Below are positions 1 to 13,793 of a DNA stretch of 64,000 nt, piece by piece. The DNA comes from Antedon bifida. Its lineage: Eukaryota > Echinodermata > Crinoidea > Comatulida > Antedonidae. Both the position numbers and the translations under genes were made by a program. The stretch is taken from NCBI GenBank assembly GCA_963402885.1, contig OY727102.1, positions 14,508,001 through 14,572,000 of the forward strand, given 5' to 3'. The first letter of the stretch is position 1; each line of letters opens with the position of its first letter. The notes beneath the pieces were generated by a model. It saw nothing but the letters and a program-made list of their open reading frames with translations, was not told where the DNA came from and searched no databases.

Positions 1-577
1 GCTGAGGTAGGGTAGTCTGGGTTACAAACAGAGTTTTTACTTAATATTAATAAAAAGATAAATATTGGCACATATGGCATTTTATTTGTATACTACTTGA
101 GCTTGTAAATACAAAAATCGAAACGTTGACGGGTGGACTAACATAAAAAAGACACTAAATACAGAGTTGTGGGGCAAGTCTAAGGCTAGGGTTGTCTAAC
201 TGTGAATTGTTTAGCATCTGTTTTGTCTTTTCGGCCCTTGGGTGGGCTTTATCTCTGTTTTGTAATTGGCAGAAACGTTAATAAATAAGATATTAGTTTG
301 AATGACCAGAACCTTACATTTTTTCACAATTTCTACTATAAATTGTTATTCAGTAGTTTATTAATCGCTATATAGAATTAGTTTAAGAGGGGTGGAGATA
401 CTTTTGGGTTCACTCCCAAAAGAATGTCGTTGATGCAAAAGAGAAAATAGTCTTTAAAATCGCCTTACTGAAGAATTTTAAGAGTTTAGGAATCGCTAGT
501 CTATGGAAATCCTCGGACCAATAGCGAAATATCTGGCGGTTGCCAATAGTGATTTAGTAGTGTATACTAAACAATGA

Positions 578-705
578 CTATAAGGCATATTTACACAGAC
601 GAGAGGTAACGTAATAATAATATAGAATATATGTATATTCATTATGACCATCACACAACGGGCTGTTTCCGCTCAGGATAGACATATTCTACTACCCTCA
701 TGGCT
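578..705. repeat. Fragment of MITE-J
   Basis: This stretch resembles one half of the element at 38725-38882. Both share the phrase TTTACACAGAC, a GAGAGGTAAC/AGTGGTAACG stretch, a TTATGACCAT stretch and GTTTCCGCTCAG. The opposite terminus is absent or too degraded to see here. It abuts the duplicated block that begins near 706. Confidence 0.5.
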
Positions 706-2371
706 CCATGTTAGAAAAGGTCTTTTCCACAAAAAATATCAGCTATTTTGATATCGATCGCAATTATTCTGTTTTAAAACGTAGGCCAATAAAATACTTT
801 TAACATTAGCGACTTACCTTTGTGAAATAAACTAATAAAATGGCGTCTTTCCTTCTTCTCCGATACGGATCGATTAATAACAATAATACATTTCCGGTTG
901 GTGTCGTTGAATATGAATATTCCATTTTTGTATCATTGTAAATGGAGTTGAGAACAGTTAAGAACAAACTCTTTAGATGTATTACCGATCAACCAAGTGC
1001 CCAATCGCGACACAAAAATTTGTCTGTCACAGTTACATACAGTTTAATTTTAATCTATTACTGGATCGTTGGAAATTCTGAAATTCCACATAATGCTAAT
1101 TAATAAATCTTAAATTTGTAAAATGATTGGTCAAAACATGCATCGTAGCATTTCAAATATTTATTTAAAATAATAATAAATTATCAATTCGTCTGAATAT
1201 AATGTATGTTTTGATTTGTTTTAAATCCTACAGAATTTGCATGAATATGTGAAAATAGTATAATAGATGAATGATTGTTTATGAGCTAAAAGCGCAGCCG
1301 AATTAGATAGGACAGTCAGATTTTGCAGCAGGAAAAGAGCATGAGTTAGCAGAGGCGCGCAATAGGCCTTCTGCAGACCACGTTGCACACAATTAATTGT
1401 TTACAAAAAAGCAGACCGTGCAATGCCGATAGTATCTTCAATCTTTATCCAGGAAAAATGCACGACACAAAATAAAATTGTAACGCAACAAGTTCCGTGT
1501 TAGAAGAATTACGGTAGGCCTATGTATGGACCATGGCAGCAGGGAAGTATCGAAAAACTACCGTCAAACCTTGAAAAGAAGCCCATGTGCTTGCTCTTAT
1601 TCTAGTACCGTACTCGCGTCCTGTCAAGATGGGCTTCTTTTCGAGATGGGCTTCTTTGCGAGATGGGCTTCTTTTCAAGAATACTTTTACAAATTAAAGA
1701 GGGGGCTTTAAATTGTGTGAATTGCTACAGTAACTATAATTATATTATTATATTAGAGGATCGAGATCGCTCTTAAAACTATAATTTAGTAGTGACCCGT
1801 ACTCAATGACTGTACAATTCTAATTAAATAAATTAATTAACGCATTTTAGGCTAATAATGTTAGAATAGGCCTTTCCTAAAAAATATCAGCTATACATAT
1901 ATCGATCGCAACCATTCTGTTCTAAAACGTAGGCCTATATATTCCTCCTAAACATTAACAACTTACCTTTGTGAAATAAACTAATAAAATGGCGTCTTTC
2001 CTTCTTCCCCGAAACGGATCGATTAATAACAATAAAACATTTCCGGTTGGTGTCGTTGAATATGAATATTCCATTTTTGTATCATTGTAAATGGAGGTGA
2101 GTTAAGAACAAACCCCCAGATTTGGATCCTTTGAAATTGTAATACTGAACACTCACAATGCTTAATTAACTAAATGTTTTCTTAAATTTATAAAATGTAT
2201 GTAGTCTTAAATCCTACAGAATTTGAATAAATATGTAAAAAATATATAGATGAATGATTGTTTATGAGCTAAAAGCGAAGCCGAATTAGATAGGACAGTC
2301 AGATTTGTGCCGCAAGAAAGAGCAGTTAGCACAGGCGCGCAATTAGGCCTTCTGCAGACCACGTTGCACAA
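706..2371. repeat. Segmental direct duplication of ~500-680 bp
   Basis: Two related blocks lie in direct orientation, about 706-1390 and 1858-2371. They match nearly base for base around 800-1000 / 1940-2110 and again around 1222-1390 / 2210-2371, with indels between. Each has an ATGGCGTC context (YY1-like), a TTTCCGGTTGG stretch (ETS-like) and, on the minus strand, a consensus donor CAAAG|GTAAGT. This looks like a duplicated promoter or noncoding first exon of a leftward gene outside the window. A 34-codon ORF after the ATG is open in both copies, but all three differences change amino acids, so coding is doubtful. Confidence 0.6.
1580..1680. repeat. Short direct/inverted repeat cluster
   Basis: A GAGATGGGCTTCTTTT-type 16-18 bp unit occurs three times in direct orientation (about 1627-1678). 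Its inverted form, AAAAGAAGCCCAT, sits just upstream near 1573. It can form a hairpin. No gene is seen here. Confidence 0.55.
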
Positions 2372-4104
2372 AACGTTCGAAGTTTTATGGTATATCCCTT
2401 TTATATGAGTCATTCATTGGTAATGGCTTCTTCATAACATTGTTACTGATTGATGATGTCATACATCTAGCGTGGGTATTCGATGATAATTCTTTCATGC
2501 CATTTTCTTTTAACGGTTCCGTATTTAACAAAACTTTGTAGCGTAAAATATGTAACTCTAGTCTAGGCAATACGATTAGATAAAATTGCTAAATTGGAGG
2601 CAACTTAGATAGATAGTATAGGCCTATATCAATGGATTAGAATAGTCACTCAAATATTGCGCATGCAGTAGAAACAGGCCGCGTTTGTTATGCAAATATG
2701 ATTGTGCAGCTGGTGTAGTGGGAAGGTAGTTCGCAACGTATATGGCAACTAGAGTGTCCCAGATTCAACATGATAAATATTTCAAACAAATCGTTTGTTT
2801 TCGTTTTTTGTTGTATGGGGTTGAAGGCTGAGATGAGATACATAAACATTAGTAGGTAGGTCTACTCATCATCTTTGAGTATACGCGGTTAATAGATAGA
2901 CTTTACTCGTAAAACTATTTATAGGGCCTATACAATTTTCTGTTCTTTATAACTTGAAATAGAAAAAAAAGAAGATTTCTGCAAGAACAAGAGCAATCAA
3001 GATGAATCGGTTGGAAAACAAATCATTTATTAAATCTTAATTTCTGCTTTATTACAAGTGGCAATGTTTTGAATACAATATTGTTAAAAAGTAAGAAAAA
3101 AAATTACAATTAGAGAAAGAAACTAGTAGCCGTATTCACTAAACACTTCCCAACTTTAAAAAAAGGAATTTCTTAAAAGCAGAAATGTTCTAATCTTAAA
3201 GCTTTCAATGTGCTTTTCTACTAATACAATGTTTATAAAGTACGGTGCTATTCATAAACTATGGAAACTGAAGGAGCACTCCAAAGAGAAAAAGAAAACA
3301 TCAGAAATAACAAGGCCATATACATGGCTGCATTCGCGTGCGCAAATTTGAGTTATTGTTTACCGACCGCCCTACCGACATAGTAAGCTATAGAGTCGCG
3401 TTGCATGCGACTAAAATTGGATGTAAATTACACTACAGTACTAATTATACCGTGTTCAAATGATAATAACCCGTTACATGGCATAGTAGCTTAGTGGGGT
3501 ACCGTAATATTACAATATTGAGTTGTGTGTTCATTTCTCATGCTCAAAACAAAATACCTGTACATTTTAAATACAAAACATTGTAGAAGGCATATAAGGA
3601 GAAATAAGGGCCGAAAGCCTACGTTGCAATTGACAGAGCCATTTTGTTAATTGTAGAACGTAAGAGCCATGTCTATTTGATGTAATTAACTGGTTTTTAT
3701 TAATAAACTTATTTAATCTGACGTACTATCTATGGTTTCATCCATAGTATTACAAGCCTTAGGACCCAAGGCTAATTATTTACCTTTGTTAATTAGCAGC
3801 CCATGAATCCAACATACAAATGGCCAAACGTAATTTTAAGTCCTTCGCGCGTCACCAGAAAGGGGCCAATAATTAGAGAAATCCGACAATAAAAAAAAAT
3901 GTACAGTAACTTTTATCAAGTCATTTTCAAGAATAATAAAATCTTTTAGCTCGGATAAATCGGACACAAAAACCATTCTTGACCATCAGTGCCCTATTGC
4001 CATTTTGTAGTAACCGATAACTTAAGTCCATCTACTATTCATCACCCAAGTCTTCAGGATTAACGAAATAGTATAAATACACAATTACGATATTTCAAGT
4101 CGAT
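2372..4104. other. Gene-free stretch
   Basis: AT-rich sequence with no convincing exon, RNA gene or complete repeat that I could recognise. It lies downstream of the 3' end of the minus-strand gene at 4105-5092 and probably contains that gene's 3' UTR. Confidence 0.5.
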
Positions 4105-5092
4105 TTAGTCATCATCCAAGTTATCAGGATTAACAGAATAGTGGTATGGGTCCTGTAAAATCATTCTATCTTTTGGTAAGACCCCCATTCCTCCAAAATA
4201 AATATTGGCCAGTACTTCAAGCGGAGGCCCTCGAAAAGCATGCCGCATAAGGTGATGGTTGGAGGCCGAAAATATGCGTCTGGAACCTCGTAGAATACTC
4301 AACGATCTTTTCAAATCACCTTCCCAAAGATGTTCCCGGATGTTGTTGACGCATTTCTCGAAGTGGTCATATGATTCTTCATCTATTCCTGGATAGAAGA
4401 AACCGAAAGAACATTGGAATATTTAGTAGGCTAGGCCTATATTTAAAAAAGACACGATTTTGTCACTGAAACATAAATCAATGATAACGAAACAGAATGA
4501 TACATTATGTTTATGATATTGACGATTTCCACACTAAACAATGAAATATATTATTTATTATTTCATATTGATTATGTATTTATTATGTATTATATACACT
4601 TTTACTCTCCTGATTATTAAACATGTCAAGCATCCGCCTTATGACTTTCACAACTAAATAATCAACATTCAAATTACCTGCAGAAGCTAAGGTATCCTGC
4701 GGGATCATACCAGATGAAATAATATCTTGTAAGTCTGCCTCCATTGTTATCCAAGTGATCTTTCTGAACTCATCAGGCGCAATTGGAGGTCCTTGGGACC
4801 AATACATCAGTGTCTCTATAATATCTACACGTTCTGATGGTGGGGGAAAATCTACAACTGTAAAATGCGATCTTTCTCTCTCACGATCAAGTGACTGTGC
4901 TTTATCATATGGCGATGTGTCTGTCTCTGTTCTATTACTTAGTGTAGGCCTAACATTAACATTTTCTTTAGGTAACTGTTGTTCCTCACTGGCCCAACCC
5001 ACCACCTCAGAATCTACTGACTGTGCGCTCATTGTATCAGATGCTTCTGTTTTGGACGGACGTGTGTCTTCACTGTTATCTACTCCTTCCAT
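4105..5092 (-). CDS. Unrecognised two-exon gene, 256-aa protein
   Basis: Exon 1 is 5092-4606 (start ATG) and exon 2 is 4388-4105 (stop). The donor GAGA|GTAAAA and acceptor TCTATCCAG| join in phase 1 and keep one frame of 257 codons including the stop. Roughly the first 85 residues are Ser/Glu/Asp-rich and look disordered. From about residue 85 the sequence becomes a compact mixed helical region, with stretches such as VDIIETLMYWSQGPP and DYLVVKVIRRMLDMF. It continues in exon 2 with EKCVNNIREHLWEGDLKRSL and ends in an acidic NPDNLDDD tail. I see no signal peptide, membrane segment or catalytic motif, and I do not recognise the family. Its start faces the GTPBP3 start 1.7 kb away. The splice logic and balanced composition support a real gene; its function is unknown. 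Confidence 0.75.
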
Positions 5093-6772
5093 CTAGAACT
5101 TCTCAATGAATACTTCTAAAATAACGCGTACTTGTACATTATACCATCGGCATTTTCTTTTGTAGTCCTAGACTAAACTATTGTCTCTTCTTCGACTATG
5201 GCCTTCTCTTTTCGGAGTTGTAAGTTTCTTCTCTCGTCTTTTAATAAGTGCAGGCCTAGGCCTACAGTAAGTTCCTGTTTGTAGGTAAATAAACACGGTT
5301 GTTTGCCACAGGAAAAACCGTACAAATAAAAAGAAAATGTTTCATATATTGTTAAAAAAGTGGACGATTCTATTAAATAAATGGGGATGGAACTAATTAT
5401 GACTACAATAGACCTACAACCACATTATTAATTAGGCCTACAATTTTGTGCTGCTTTGATCATTAACAATCGTTATGAAAAAGTGAATAATAATAATAAT
5501 AGACGCGATATATTTTAATACATACAAATACAATACCCACTCAGCAGGTATACCCTTTATTAAACAATGGACAAGGTACCATTGATTGATCAAATTAGAA
5601 CTATGGAATTTTTGTTCGAACCGCAAATAGACTCCTTCAACAACAGATATACACAATGCAATTTAATCAGGGAATTCCCCGAAAGTTCAATTTGAATATT
5701 ATTTTCAACCTTCTATTTATCATCAACGGCAATTATTTATTATTTAAAAAGAGGAAAAAGGGGGAGTGAGATTTTAAATAATGCAAATGAAATGAGATAT
5801 GTTTACTGTTTACATAAGGCAATGCGAATTATAAGCTTTACCATAGAACCATTTGCTGTATTTGTAAGGCGTTAAAAAATAACCTCTGTGACTTTAGTAA
5901 AAACCTAAACAGCGATTACTTGTTATGACAAAAAGAACAAATTATGAGCAGTTATGATATGGTATACTTTAAAGATGACATAATTATGGTAACAAAAATG
6001 AAAAATGACATACTATTCTCACGTGAGATTGGGACGGATTCAGGATGATGTTAAATTAATACAAGTTCCTGTTACTATAGCAATGCGCAGCATCTCCAAC
6101 GCAAGAGCAGATTGTACTAGCAGACGGTTTTTTGTTCAGATTGAGTACACCTTCTGCTCACCAATTCATTTTCTGTTTTTCTGTAGGCCTATCGCTGAGC
6201 TCCTTTATTCATTCATTCATTCATTCATTCAATCTTTTATTTCGGAAACTCTATCATGGTCTCTTTTTAAATATGGGGGTGTAGCTCCATAAAAGTATAT
6301 AACGACTGTAACAATGAGGCTTCTCAGTCAAAAAATAAAAAGTAGGCCTATAATTAATTTAAAGTAAAATATAACAATTATAAAGCAAAATTAATATGTA
6401 AATTTACAATCTATCCATGATCCTTTTAAATTAGGCTCATTGTGTTTTCTTTAAATGCGTATATTATTACAAATTAAATGTATTTTATCTGGGATTAATA
6501 TTTACTAATAACATTTTTTAAATTAGTGTTAGTAATATTAGTAGACAATTTCTAAATAGTAAACATATGACAGAGTAGGCCTATTTTTATAACTCCTTCA
6601 TTACAATCAGTCAGGCGTGACGATCATAACAATTACAATATAGACACAACCAATACCACGTGGTGGTTTGACTTGAATTTTTGACACAGAGTAGATCGAG
6701 TGTAGGCTAGGCCTAGGCCTCCCATTAGGCAGTATATTTTTGGAATAAAACACAGTGAAAACACGTTGAGCT
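5093..6772. other. Divergent intergenic region
   Basis: This is the 1.68-kb spacer between two start codons that face away from each other (4105-5092 minus; GTPBP3 plus). It holds several AGGCCTA words and a short ATTC tandem run near 6209-6232. I see no exon. Promoters for both genes should lie near the two ends, but no TATA box or initiator could be assigned. Confidence 0.5.
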
Positions 6773-9700
6773 ATGCTTTCGGTTTCACACATCAGAATGT
6801 TCTCACAAATGTATAAAGGAACAATATTTGCATTATCGTCTGGGTTTGGCAAATGCGGTGTTGCGGTGATCAGAGTGTCAGGCCCGAATGTTCGATCAAC
6901 CATCAAGAAGTTGACGGGGAAAACACACCTTCCCAGACCTCGCCAAGCAATCCTAGCCAGCCTATACGACCCCATAAATAGGGATCATTTAGATAAAGCG
7001 CTTGTTTTGTGGTTTCCAGGTAATATAAATAATTGGAGTAATAGTATGGCATTACATATTGATATTCCTGTTTTCTAAGTTTGTAAAACCTCTAAATTAA
7101 AACCTTTAATTTCTATCAAGTAATGGCTGTAAGAAGAAGTCTTCTGTAGTTAGTTCCAATACTGATGGTAGCCCTACTAGTACTACTGTAGCCATTTCCA
7201 AAAGGATTGCTCATTAAATTCTTATTCAATGCTGGAGTGTGATTCCCAGGAAGGGACTAAAGTGTACATCTGCATATTAGATCTTCAGAAAGTAAAACTT
7301 TGTACCTGTGTTTTGTATGAGACTGGATTTATTCTCTTTTTTAGGACCAGCAAGTTTCACTGGAGAAGATACAGTTGAGTATCATGTTCACGGAGGACAT
7401 GCTGTCATCCAGGCAGTGCATGCTGCCCTGGGAAAGATGGAAGGACTACGTCCAGCAGAGACTGGAGAATTCACAAAGAGGTGAGATTAATGTAAACATA
7501 ATTGTCTATGAATGTTAACTGTTTGTTGTTTACAGATTCAAGTATGCGATTCATAGGTTAATTACATAAAATTTAAAAAAAATAAATGAACTTAATTAAT
7601 TTAACTATTTTAATTTAATTAAAATAGTAATGCATTTATTATTTATGTTTTTTATTGTAATATATTATTATGATAATATTGTAATGAAATTGAAATTCAA
7701 TAAATGGATTGAAGGTTTATGTATTTATTTTCGGAAGTTTTCCCATTATATTTTCTTACACAAAGAGCATTTCTGAATGGTAAACTTGACTTGACAGAAG
7801 TTGAAGGTCTCGGAGATCTTATTCACGCTGAAACAGAAGCTCAACGAAAGCAAGCATTAAGACAGATGGAGGGAGATCTGAGTCGCTTATACAAAACATG
7901 GACTGAAAAAATACTTCAGGTTTACTTATAAATTTGGATGATCTGCTATGTAATCTGTTTATTAAAATGGGTTTTTTTTTATCGCAGTGGCTATGCTTAT
8001 GAGTCAACTACGATCTATCTCCACAAAGAAGGCGCAATGACATTTGACATAAATAACTAATTTTCGTATTTATTTTTTTTATTATTCAGCGAAGGTACAG
8101 TACTTTTACATCACCTCTGTAAGCTGGTCGAAAGGCTGAATTGCTTTTACTCCCCATCATCTTCTTTACTGTCAATTATGATTATGACTCGCTGTACGCA
8201 TAGCACGGCGGTTTTAAATAGGATTGATACATGTATGTTAAATCATATTTCATATATATATCATTATTTTATTTGATTTTCTATAGTCTATTGCACATGT
8301 TGAAGCATTTATTGATTTTAGTGAAGAAGAAAACATTGAAGAAGATGTACTAGAAACAGGTAACGTTATGGCCAAACCAAGTATGTTATATGCATGTATT
8401 ATAATGAAAGTAATAAACAGTAAAATGAAGGGCATGCGGATGCCTTTTCTCTCCTTCGTTTTTTCATTATTTAAATAAATTGTATCTTGTTTTTATGCAT
8501 GTATTTTTAATTTTGGATGAATACAAAAACTGCTCTTGAAAGTAATATTATTTAATCTTGATAATTATTAGTTATATCTACTCCACTGAAACTGTACAAT
8601 TCTAAAAGACTAAAGGGTCTAAGCCAACAGTAGGCCTACAGTTAAGGTTTCAACCTGACCACTTTTTTCACAAGGAGGCCTTAGACTACAGCACACAACA
8701 CCAACCTCGCCACTTTATTTCTCCTGACTACAGCACTGCATTGTTATGTTTTTATCTTGCCCAGCAGCTCGTCTTCAAGTTCGAAAAATTTATTCCGAGA
8801 TTATTCATCATCTTTCTGACAACCGGTGCGGTGAACGTCTACGGGATGGTGTACATGTTGCGATTCTAGGTCAACCTAACGTAGGAAAGAGTAGCTTACT
8901 TAATGATATATGTACGTCATTCTATTTTCCTGTATTAAGCCCATCCTGTAGTAAACTCCCACTCCCAAATTTGTAGTAATGTTTTTTGGAGGTGTTTCTA
9001 TAGGAAAATGGGAATATGGTTTACACATGTGAATATGTGAAAAAGCATCTGTACCACCAATGATTTTCATGCAAAATAATGTATGATACTGTATTGTACA
9101 ATAGTATTTTGTTGGGATATTAATTTCCATGTCTGCATGGTCTTAAGCTCTGTCTACTCAACTTTTACTGGACAAGAAAATGTGATGTGTCCATATATGG
9201 ACACGATATGACATCATATCACAGACAGCGCTTAAAGCCCTGTCTACATTATCAAACTTTATGTGACAAGAAAATGTGATGTGCCCATAATATGGACATG
9301 ATGACATCATATTATCACTACCATATTTGGGCATATCACAACCATATTTAGGCACATCACACTTTTTTGTCAAACTAGTTTGATAGTGTAGACAGAGCTT
9401 AAGAAATGGTGTTTCAAATTAGAATGGTTTGCTTGCTTAAAACTGGGTTGTTAAAGTTACTGAGTGCTTGGTATCAACAGAATATGAAATACATATATCT
9501 TTTAGGTCAAAGGCCGGCAGCGATTGTATCACCGACTGCAGGTACAACACGTGATGTTATTGAGACAACGGTGAATATCGGTGGTTATCCTGTTATTTTG
9601 AGCGACACCGCTGGTTTGCGTCACTCCGTAGACTCTGTGGAGCTTGAAGGCATAAAGAGAGCCAGAGATCGGTAAAATCCAAAAATGTACCTTTCTCACA

Positions 9701-11238
9701 TTTTCAGATTTCTATATTCTGATTGAAGTCATAACAAATATTATTTTGATAGGAACCTTTAAATTGATATACTGTATATCTGTATATATATACAGTATAT
9801 ATATGATGGCAAACATATTTGGTGTGTTAACATTTTAGTTGTTTCTGTTTAATTTAAAACAATGTTTACTTTACAGTAATTTGTTTGTGTTGTAATATAT
9901 GTTTTTAGGCACATTACCAAGAATTGAAAATAGCAAATGTTATCTCTCCCATTATTATTAATTAATATTACTGTATAAACAATAATATTAACTATTATCA
10001 TTATTAACTTAAATAAAACTACAATATAAGTAGGAGTTGGAAACAAAATCCAGCTGTTTTTGAATATTTTTGTATTTGGTGCGTTTCTTATTTCTTCTTA
10101 AGATTTTTCATAAAATCCCTCCTCCCCCTTCAAAATCAATTGTTTGTCGTGTGAACAGATCATATGGTACATTTTATCAATTATCTCCATCACTTGTTAT
10201 CATTACAGAGCACATCAAGCGGATGTGGTTATCATGATGACGGATACTTCTGAAGCTGTTGCGCAATCAACCAGTGAAGAAACGTTCATAACGTTCCTGA
10301 ACAATCTACGTTCCTCATTAAATCTGGACACACAGGCGGACATAAACTCTGTAGATTATATAATTGTAATCAACAAGTCAGATGTACTACCTGTGGAAAG
10401 TGTTGATAGATTAAAACAATTAATTGAAAAGGTGAACTTTGGAAAGGATAGAATGGGTAAACAAATTGAAGATGTTAATTGTTGTTTGATATCATGCAAA
10501 ACTGGTGAAGGAATCGATTATTTTCTGAGTTTACTAGCGGAAAAGGTTGAAAAAATGTAAGTTAGGAGCAAATTATTCTAAAACAGTGATAGTAATAAGG
10601 AGCGTTTGATTTGCGATGACCTATGACCTTAACTATGTTGTCATGTTAATTCATTGTGCGCAGAGAAGTGCATCTGAGTGGGCAAGGGCGGATCAAGCAT
10701 TATAGACTAGTGGGGCTAAATATTTCATAAATGATAAAAACGATCTGTCGGGTTGCAGAAAAATAAAAGTAGTCATTACTTTATTTTGCTGTTAAATTTT
10801 TACACAGAGGCATTTCCTGCTTAACTTTGTCAAGCGCCTTTGAACATTATTATGGATACTGGCGCTATATGAATCTGATTGATTGAAGGGGGGGGGGTGG
10901 GCTAAAGCCTGCTAAGACCCCGCCTAAATCCATGCCTGGTGGGTTGTACTGTATTAGACAATATTGGTAAATAAATTCGTGGTTATAATAATACATTTAA
11001 ATTTTATCCAAGGTGTATGAATCCACAGTCACACGCACCTAGCCTGACACAGCAACGTCACAGACATCATTTAGAGCAGGCCACAGCAGCCCTGGATGAG
11101 TTCTTTCACCAGTCTGATGTGGTGATAGCAGCAGAGTACTTGCGGACAGGCCTTCGACAGCTTGGTAAAATTACTGGTAAAGTTGGTGCAGAGGACATTC
11201 TGGATGTCATCTTTAAAGACTTTTGTATTGGTAAATGA
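6773..11238 (+). CDS. GTPBP3: Mitochondrial tRNA modification GTPase GTPBP3 (MnmE/MSS1)
   Basis: Eight coding exons: 6773-7019, 7345-7480, 7766-7919, 8287-8359, 8768-8911, 9506-9671, 10209-10556, 11013-11238. They join in frame to 497 aa; human GTPBP3 is about 490. The MnmE architecture is complete. The N-terminal folate-binding domain includes [20 protein letters not shown] near 123-142. The G domain has G1 GQPNVGKSS (238-246), G2 TTRD (265-268), G3 DTAGLR (285-290), NKSD (362-365) and SCKTG (402-406). The C-terminal helical domain ends in CIGK, with the family's catalytic Cys. With MTO1 this enzyme family makes the 5-taurinomethyl modification at wobble U34 of mitochondrial tRNAs. The leader before the conserved [10 protein letters not shown] is short (about 15 residues). 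ATG 6773 was chosen; a second ATG follows eight codons later. Exon 5 could also begin at 8765, adding one Ala. The next gene is tail-to-tail. Confidence 0.96.
9144..9400. mobile_element. MITE-A copy 1 (partial plus full copy), GTPBP3 intron 5
   Basis: A truncated unit (about 9144-9230) is followed by a complete palindromic unit (about 9235-9400). The terminal inverted repeat reads AGCTCTGTCTACACTATCAA-like, and the core is rich in GACATCAT and GGGCACATCACA. TTAA flanks both outer ends. Confidence 0.85.
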
Positions 11239-13191
11239 TGAGAGTTCTTTAATAAATGCGGAGATATTTAAGTATGTCACCGTCTAGTGATTTTTTTAGG
11301 ACAAGATGGTCACAATCACCACCCCATCCATCCCCACTACATTACGAAGGAAAAGCTTCATAATAGATAAGAAAAATGCAATACTGAAAAAACTGATGAG
11401 ATTCAAATTCTGCAATGGCTTTAAATATTTCAATTTTGTGTAATTAAATTAAAGGGTCTAAAACCAATGGCAACATTGACCTTTTCAGACCCTCTGAACG
11501 TCAGAACCTGATTTTCTAGACAAAATAAAAGGTATTAAAAAAGGTGAACAAGTATTATATTGTTGTGTTCATTTGTGTTTTGACTTATTTTCTGCTGGGA
11601 GCATCGAAACATAATGTATCTATTATTCACAACGAAACCTCTTGTTTTCAGTTTAATGTTTGAAGTCTTCTAATTTATGCTGTCGAAAATCCAATCATTG
11701 AATTGATTCAATTCTTCTGTGTGGGCTTTTTTTAGTATTCCATCATACAAAAAAATAGAGTTGTTTTGCTCCCCGTAATTGTTTGCTCCCCGTAATTGAT
11801 ACAAAAATAAAGTTTTATTGCTTATAGAAACTATTGTTAGTTATCACTGTTTCAGAATATAATATGCAGTACTCTGTATACAGTTAAAACATGTATGGAA
11901 ATAAAATGTTTACATAGAGAAAATGTATGTACAAATTTTTAGTGGGACCATTGGTTTCGGTGAGTGAAGATTTGTCCAAAATATAACTAAACATTTTTGT
12001 TTTTTTGCTATTACTACATAGCTCACGAATTGTTTAAAATGCTCTTTAAGCAATTGAAAGACAAATTAAATGCAATAACATGTTTTTTTTTTTTTCAAAA
12101 AAGTTTCTCTTTTAATCAAATTACATATTAAAATAAAACAATAGAAATCCCATTAATTCCACTCAAACTACACTAAAATAATTCAATAGTATTTGTAATT
12201 AAAATAGGGAATGTCAACAACATAAATAGACTATTATATTAACCTTCCTATTTCAGGGATAAACAAGTTTGGAGTGGGCCTATATTCGAGGACTAAAAAG
12301 TAATAGTTACCAACATAGACACTTTGCATTGAAATTCATTTGCAAAGAGAATAAATGTATTATATTTTTTTAGGACAAGGTGGTCACAATCAATCACCAC
12401 CCCCATATATTATGGGGAGGGGGGGGGGGGTCTTATAGGAAGGCCAATAAAAGTTAACTGTCCCTAAATAAATACAAAAAAATATGAACACACAAATTTA
12501 CTTTCTAAAAAAGAAAACATTCAAGCTTAATTGGTTTCAACATTCCATTGGAAGCTTTTTTCAACATTCAGCTTTACCAATTGTTATGCCTCAAAAAATA
12601 AACAAATTAAATTATTGCTATTGAAAATTTAGAATAACAAAAAACATTTAAAATCAGATTCAATGTACAAGGCCTGGTTAATATTTTAAAAAGAACCATC
12701 ATATCATCACTCAACTGTTTTACAGTATTTGTAATTAAATTTAAACGACATCAAACAGCAAAAAATATTTCACAGACTTGAATTGGTAAGAAAGCGTGTT
12801 GTTAAATAACCGATCTGCCACTACATAAACAATTTATTATTATTTATATAAATTAATAAGTACATCAATGTCCCAATATAGAATTTATAAGGATTACAAT
12901 TATATATAATAAATATATACATACAAATATAAAATCATAAAATTAATACTACAACCAGTGCCCACATTTGAGAATGAACAGCAAAGTACTGAAATTCAAA
13001 GTTAAACAAAATAATTGTTTTTCTTGCAAAACAGTTTGCATTTTAACTAATCCTATCAATAGCTAATAGAAATACTGTACACCTACAGCATGTCACATGA
13101 TTATTTGATTCTTTATTAATAGAATACATCCCAATCTCATTGAATTATATTATAATATTTATCTTTATTACTTAAATACTATTTTATTGGA
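11239..13191. other. Gene-free AT-rich stretch after GTPBP3
   Basis: This region probably includes the GTPBP3 3' UTR; an AATAAA lies near 11806. Two related blocks containing TTTAGGACAAGRTGGTCACA occur near 11296 and 12371. A poly-G run is at about 12421-12430. No exon is visible. Confidence 0.5.
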
Positions 13192-13372
13192 ACAGCCAAC
13201 TCTTCCAATACCGGACACCCATGGGCTAGCCTAATATGTCTGGTTTTCCAGAAACTATGTTATTCCAAATGCATTTTTAATGGCAACACATAATTTGTTA
13301 ACTTTTGGACCAAAAGAAAAGTGTGGTTTTGGGAGAGTTTCCAAAGTCTGGTATTGGGAAAGTTGACTGTAT
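13192..13372. mobile_element. MITE-I, ~180 bp
   Basis: The left end ACAGCCAACTCTTCCAATAC is matched in inverted form by the right end GTATTGGGAAAGTTGACTGT, so the termini are about 25-bp inverted repeats with few mismatches. No coding capacity. It lies between the 3' ends of GTPBP3 and GOLM. Confidence 0.65.
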
Positions 13373-13793
13373 TTAGGAATAAACACAAGAATTTCTTAGA
13401 AACAACTTAGGCAGCATAGCATGGGCAGAGTAAAAAATACTCCACAATAGAAATAGCATAGCTTATCTTCATCCCGACGCAATAAAATGGAGGAAAGAAA
13501 ATAAGAATGACTTTTATACACACATTATGCAATTGTTGGTAGATATTCCTTTCCGTAATGGTATTTCTTTTTATTAGCAAACCCATATATTCAATTTTTA
13601 CCAAACAGTTTTCCACAGCAAAGGTATCTTGTGTTATATATTATTTTAAATATTTGTATGCTAACACTACAAAAGAATTGAAACGTCCACCCACATGTAA
13701 AACACAATAAAATACTCCGTCACTGAAAGTCCAACCTACTATAATCAGATTTAATTAAATATTTTGTTCAGGAAATTCTTTTCAATCCATAAA

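Noticed and set aside
5438..5656. 72-codon minus-strand ORF
   Set aside because: No splice context, domain or composition to support a gene; typical chance ORF in AT-rich DNA.
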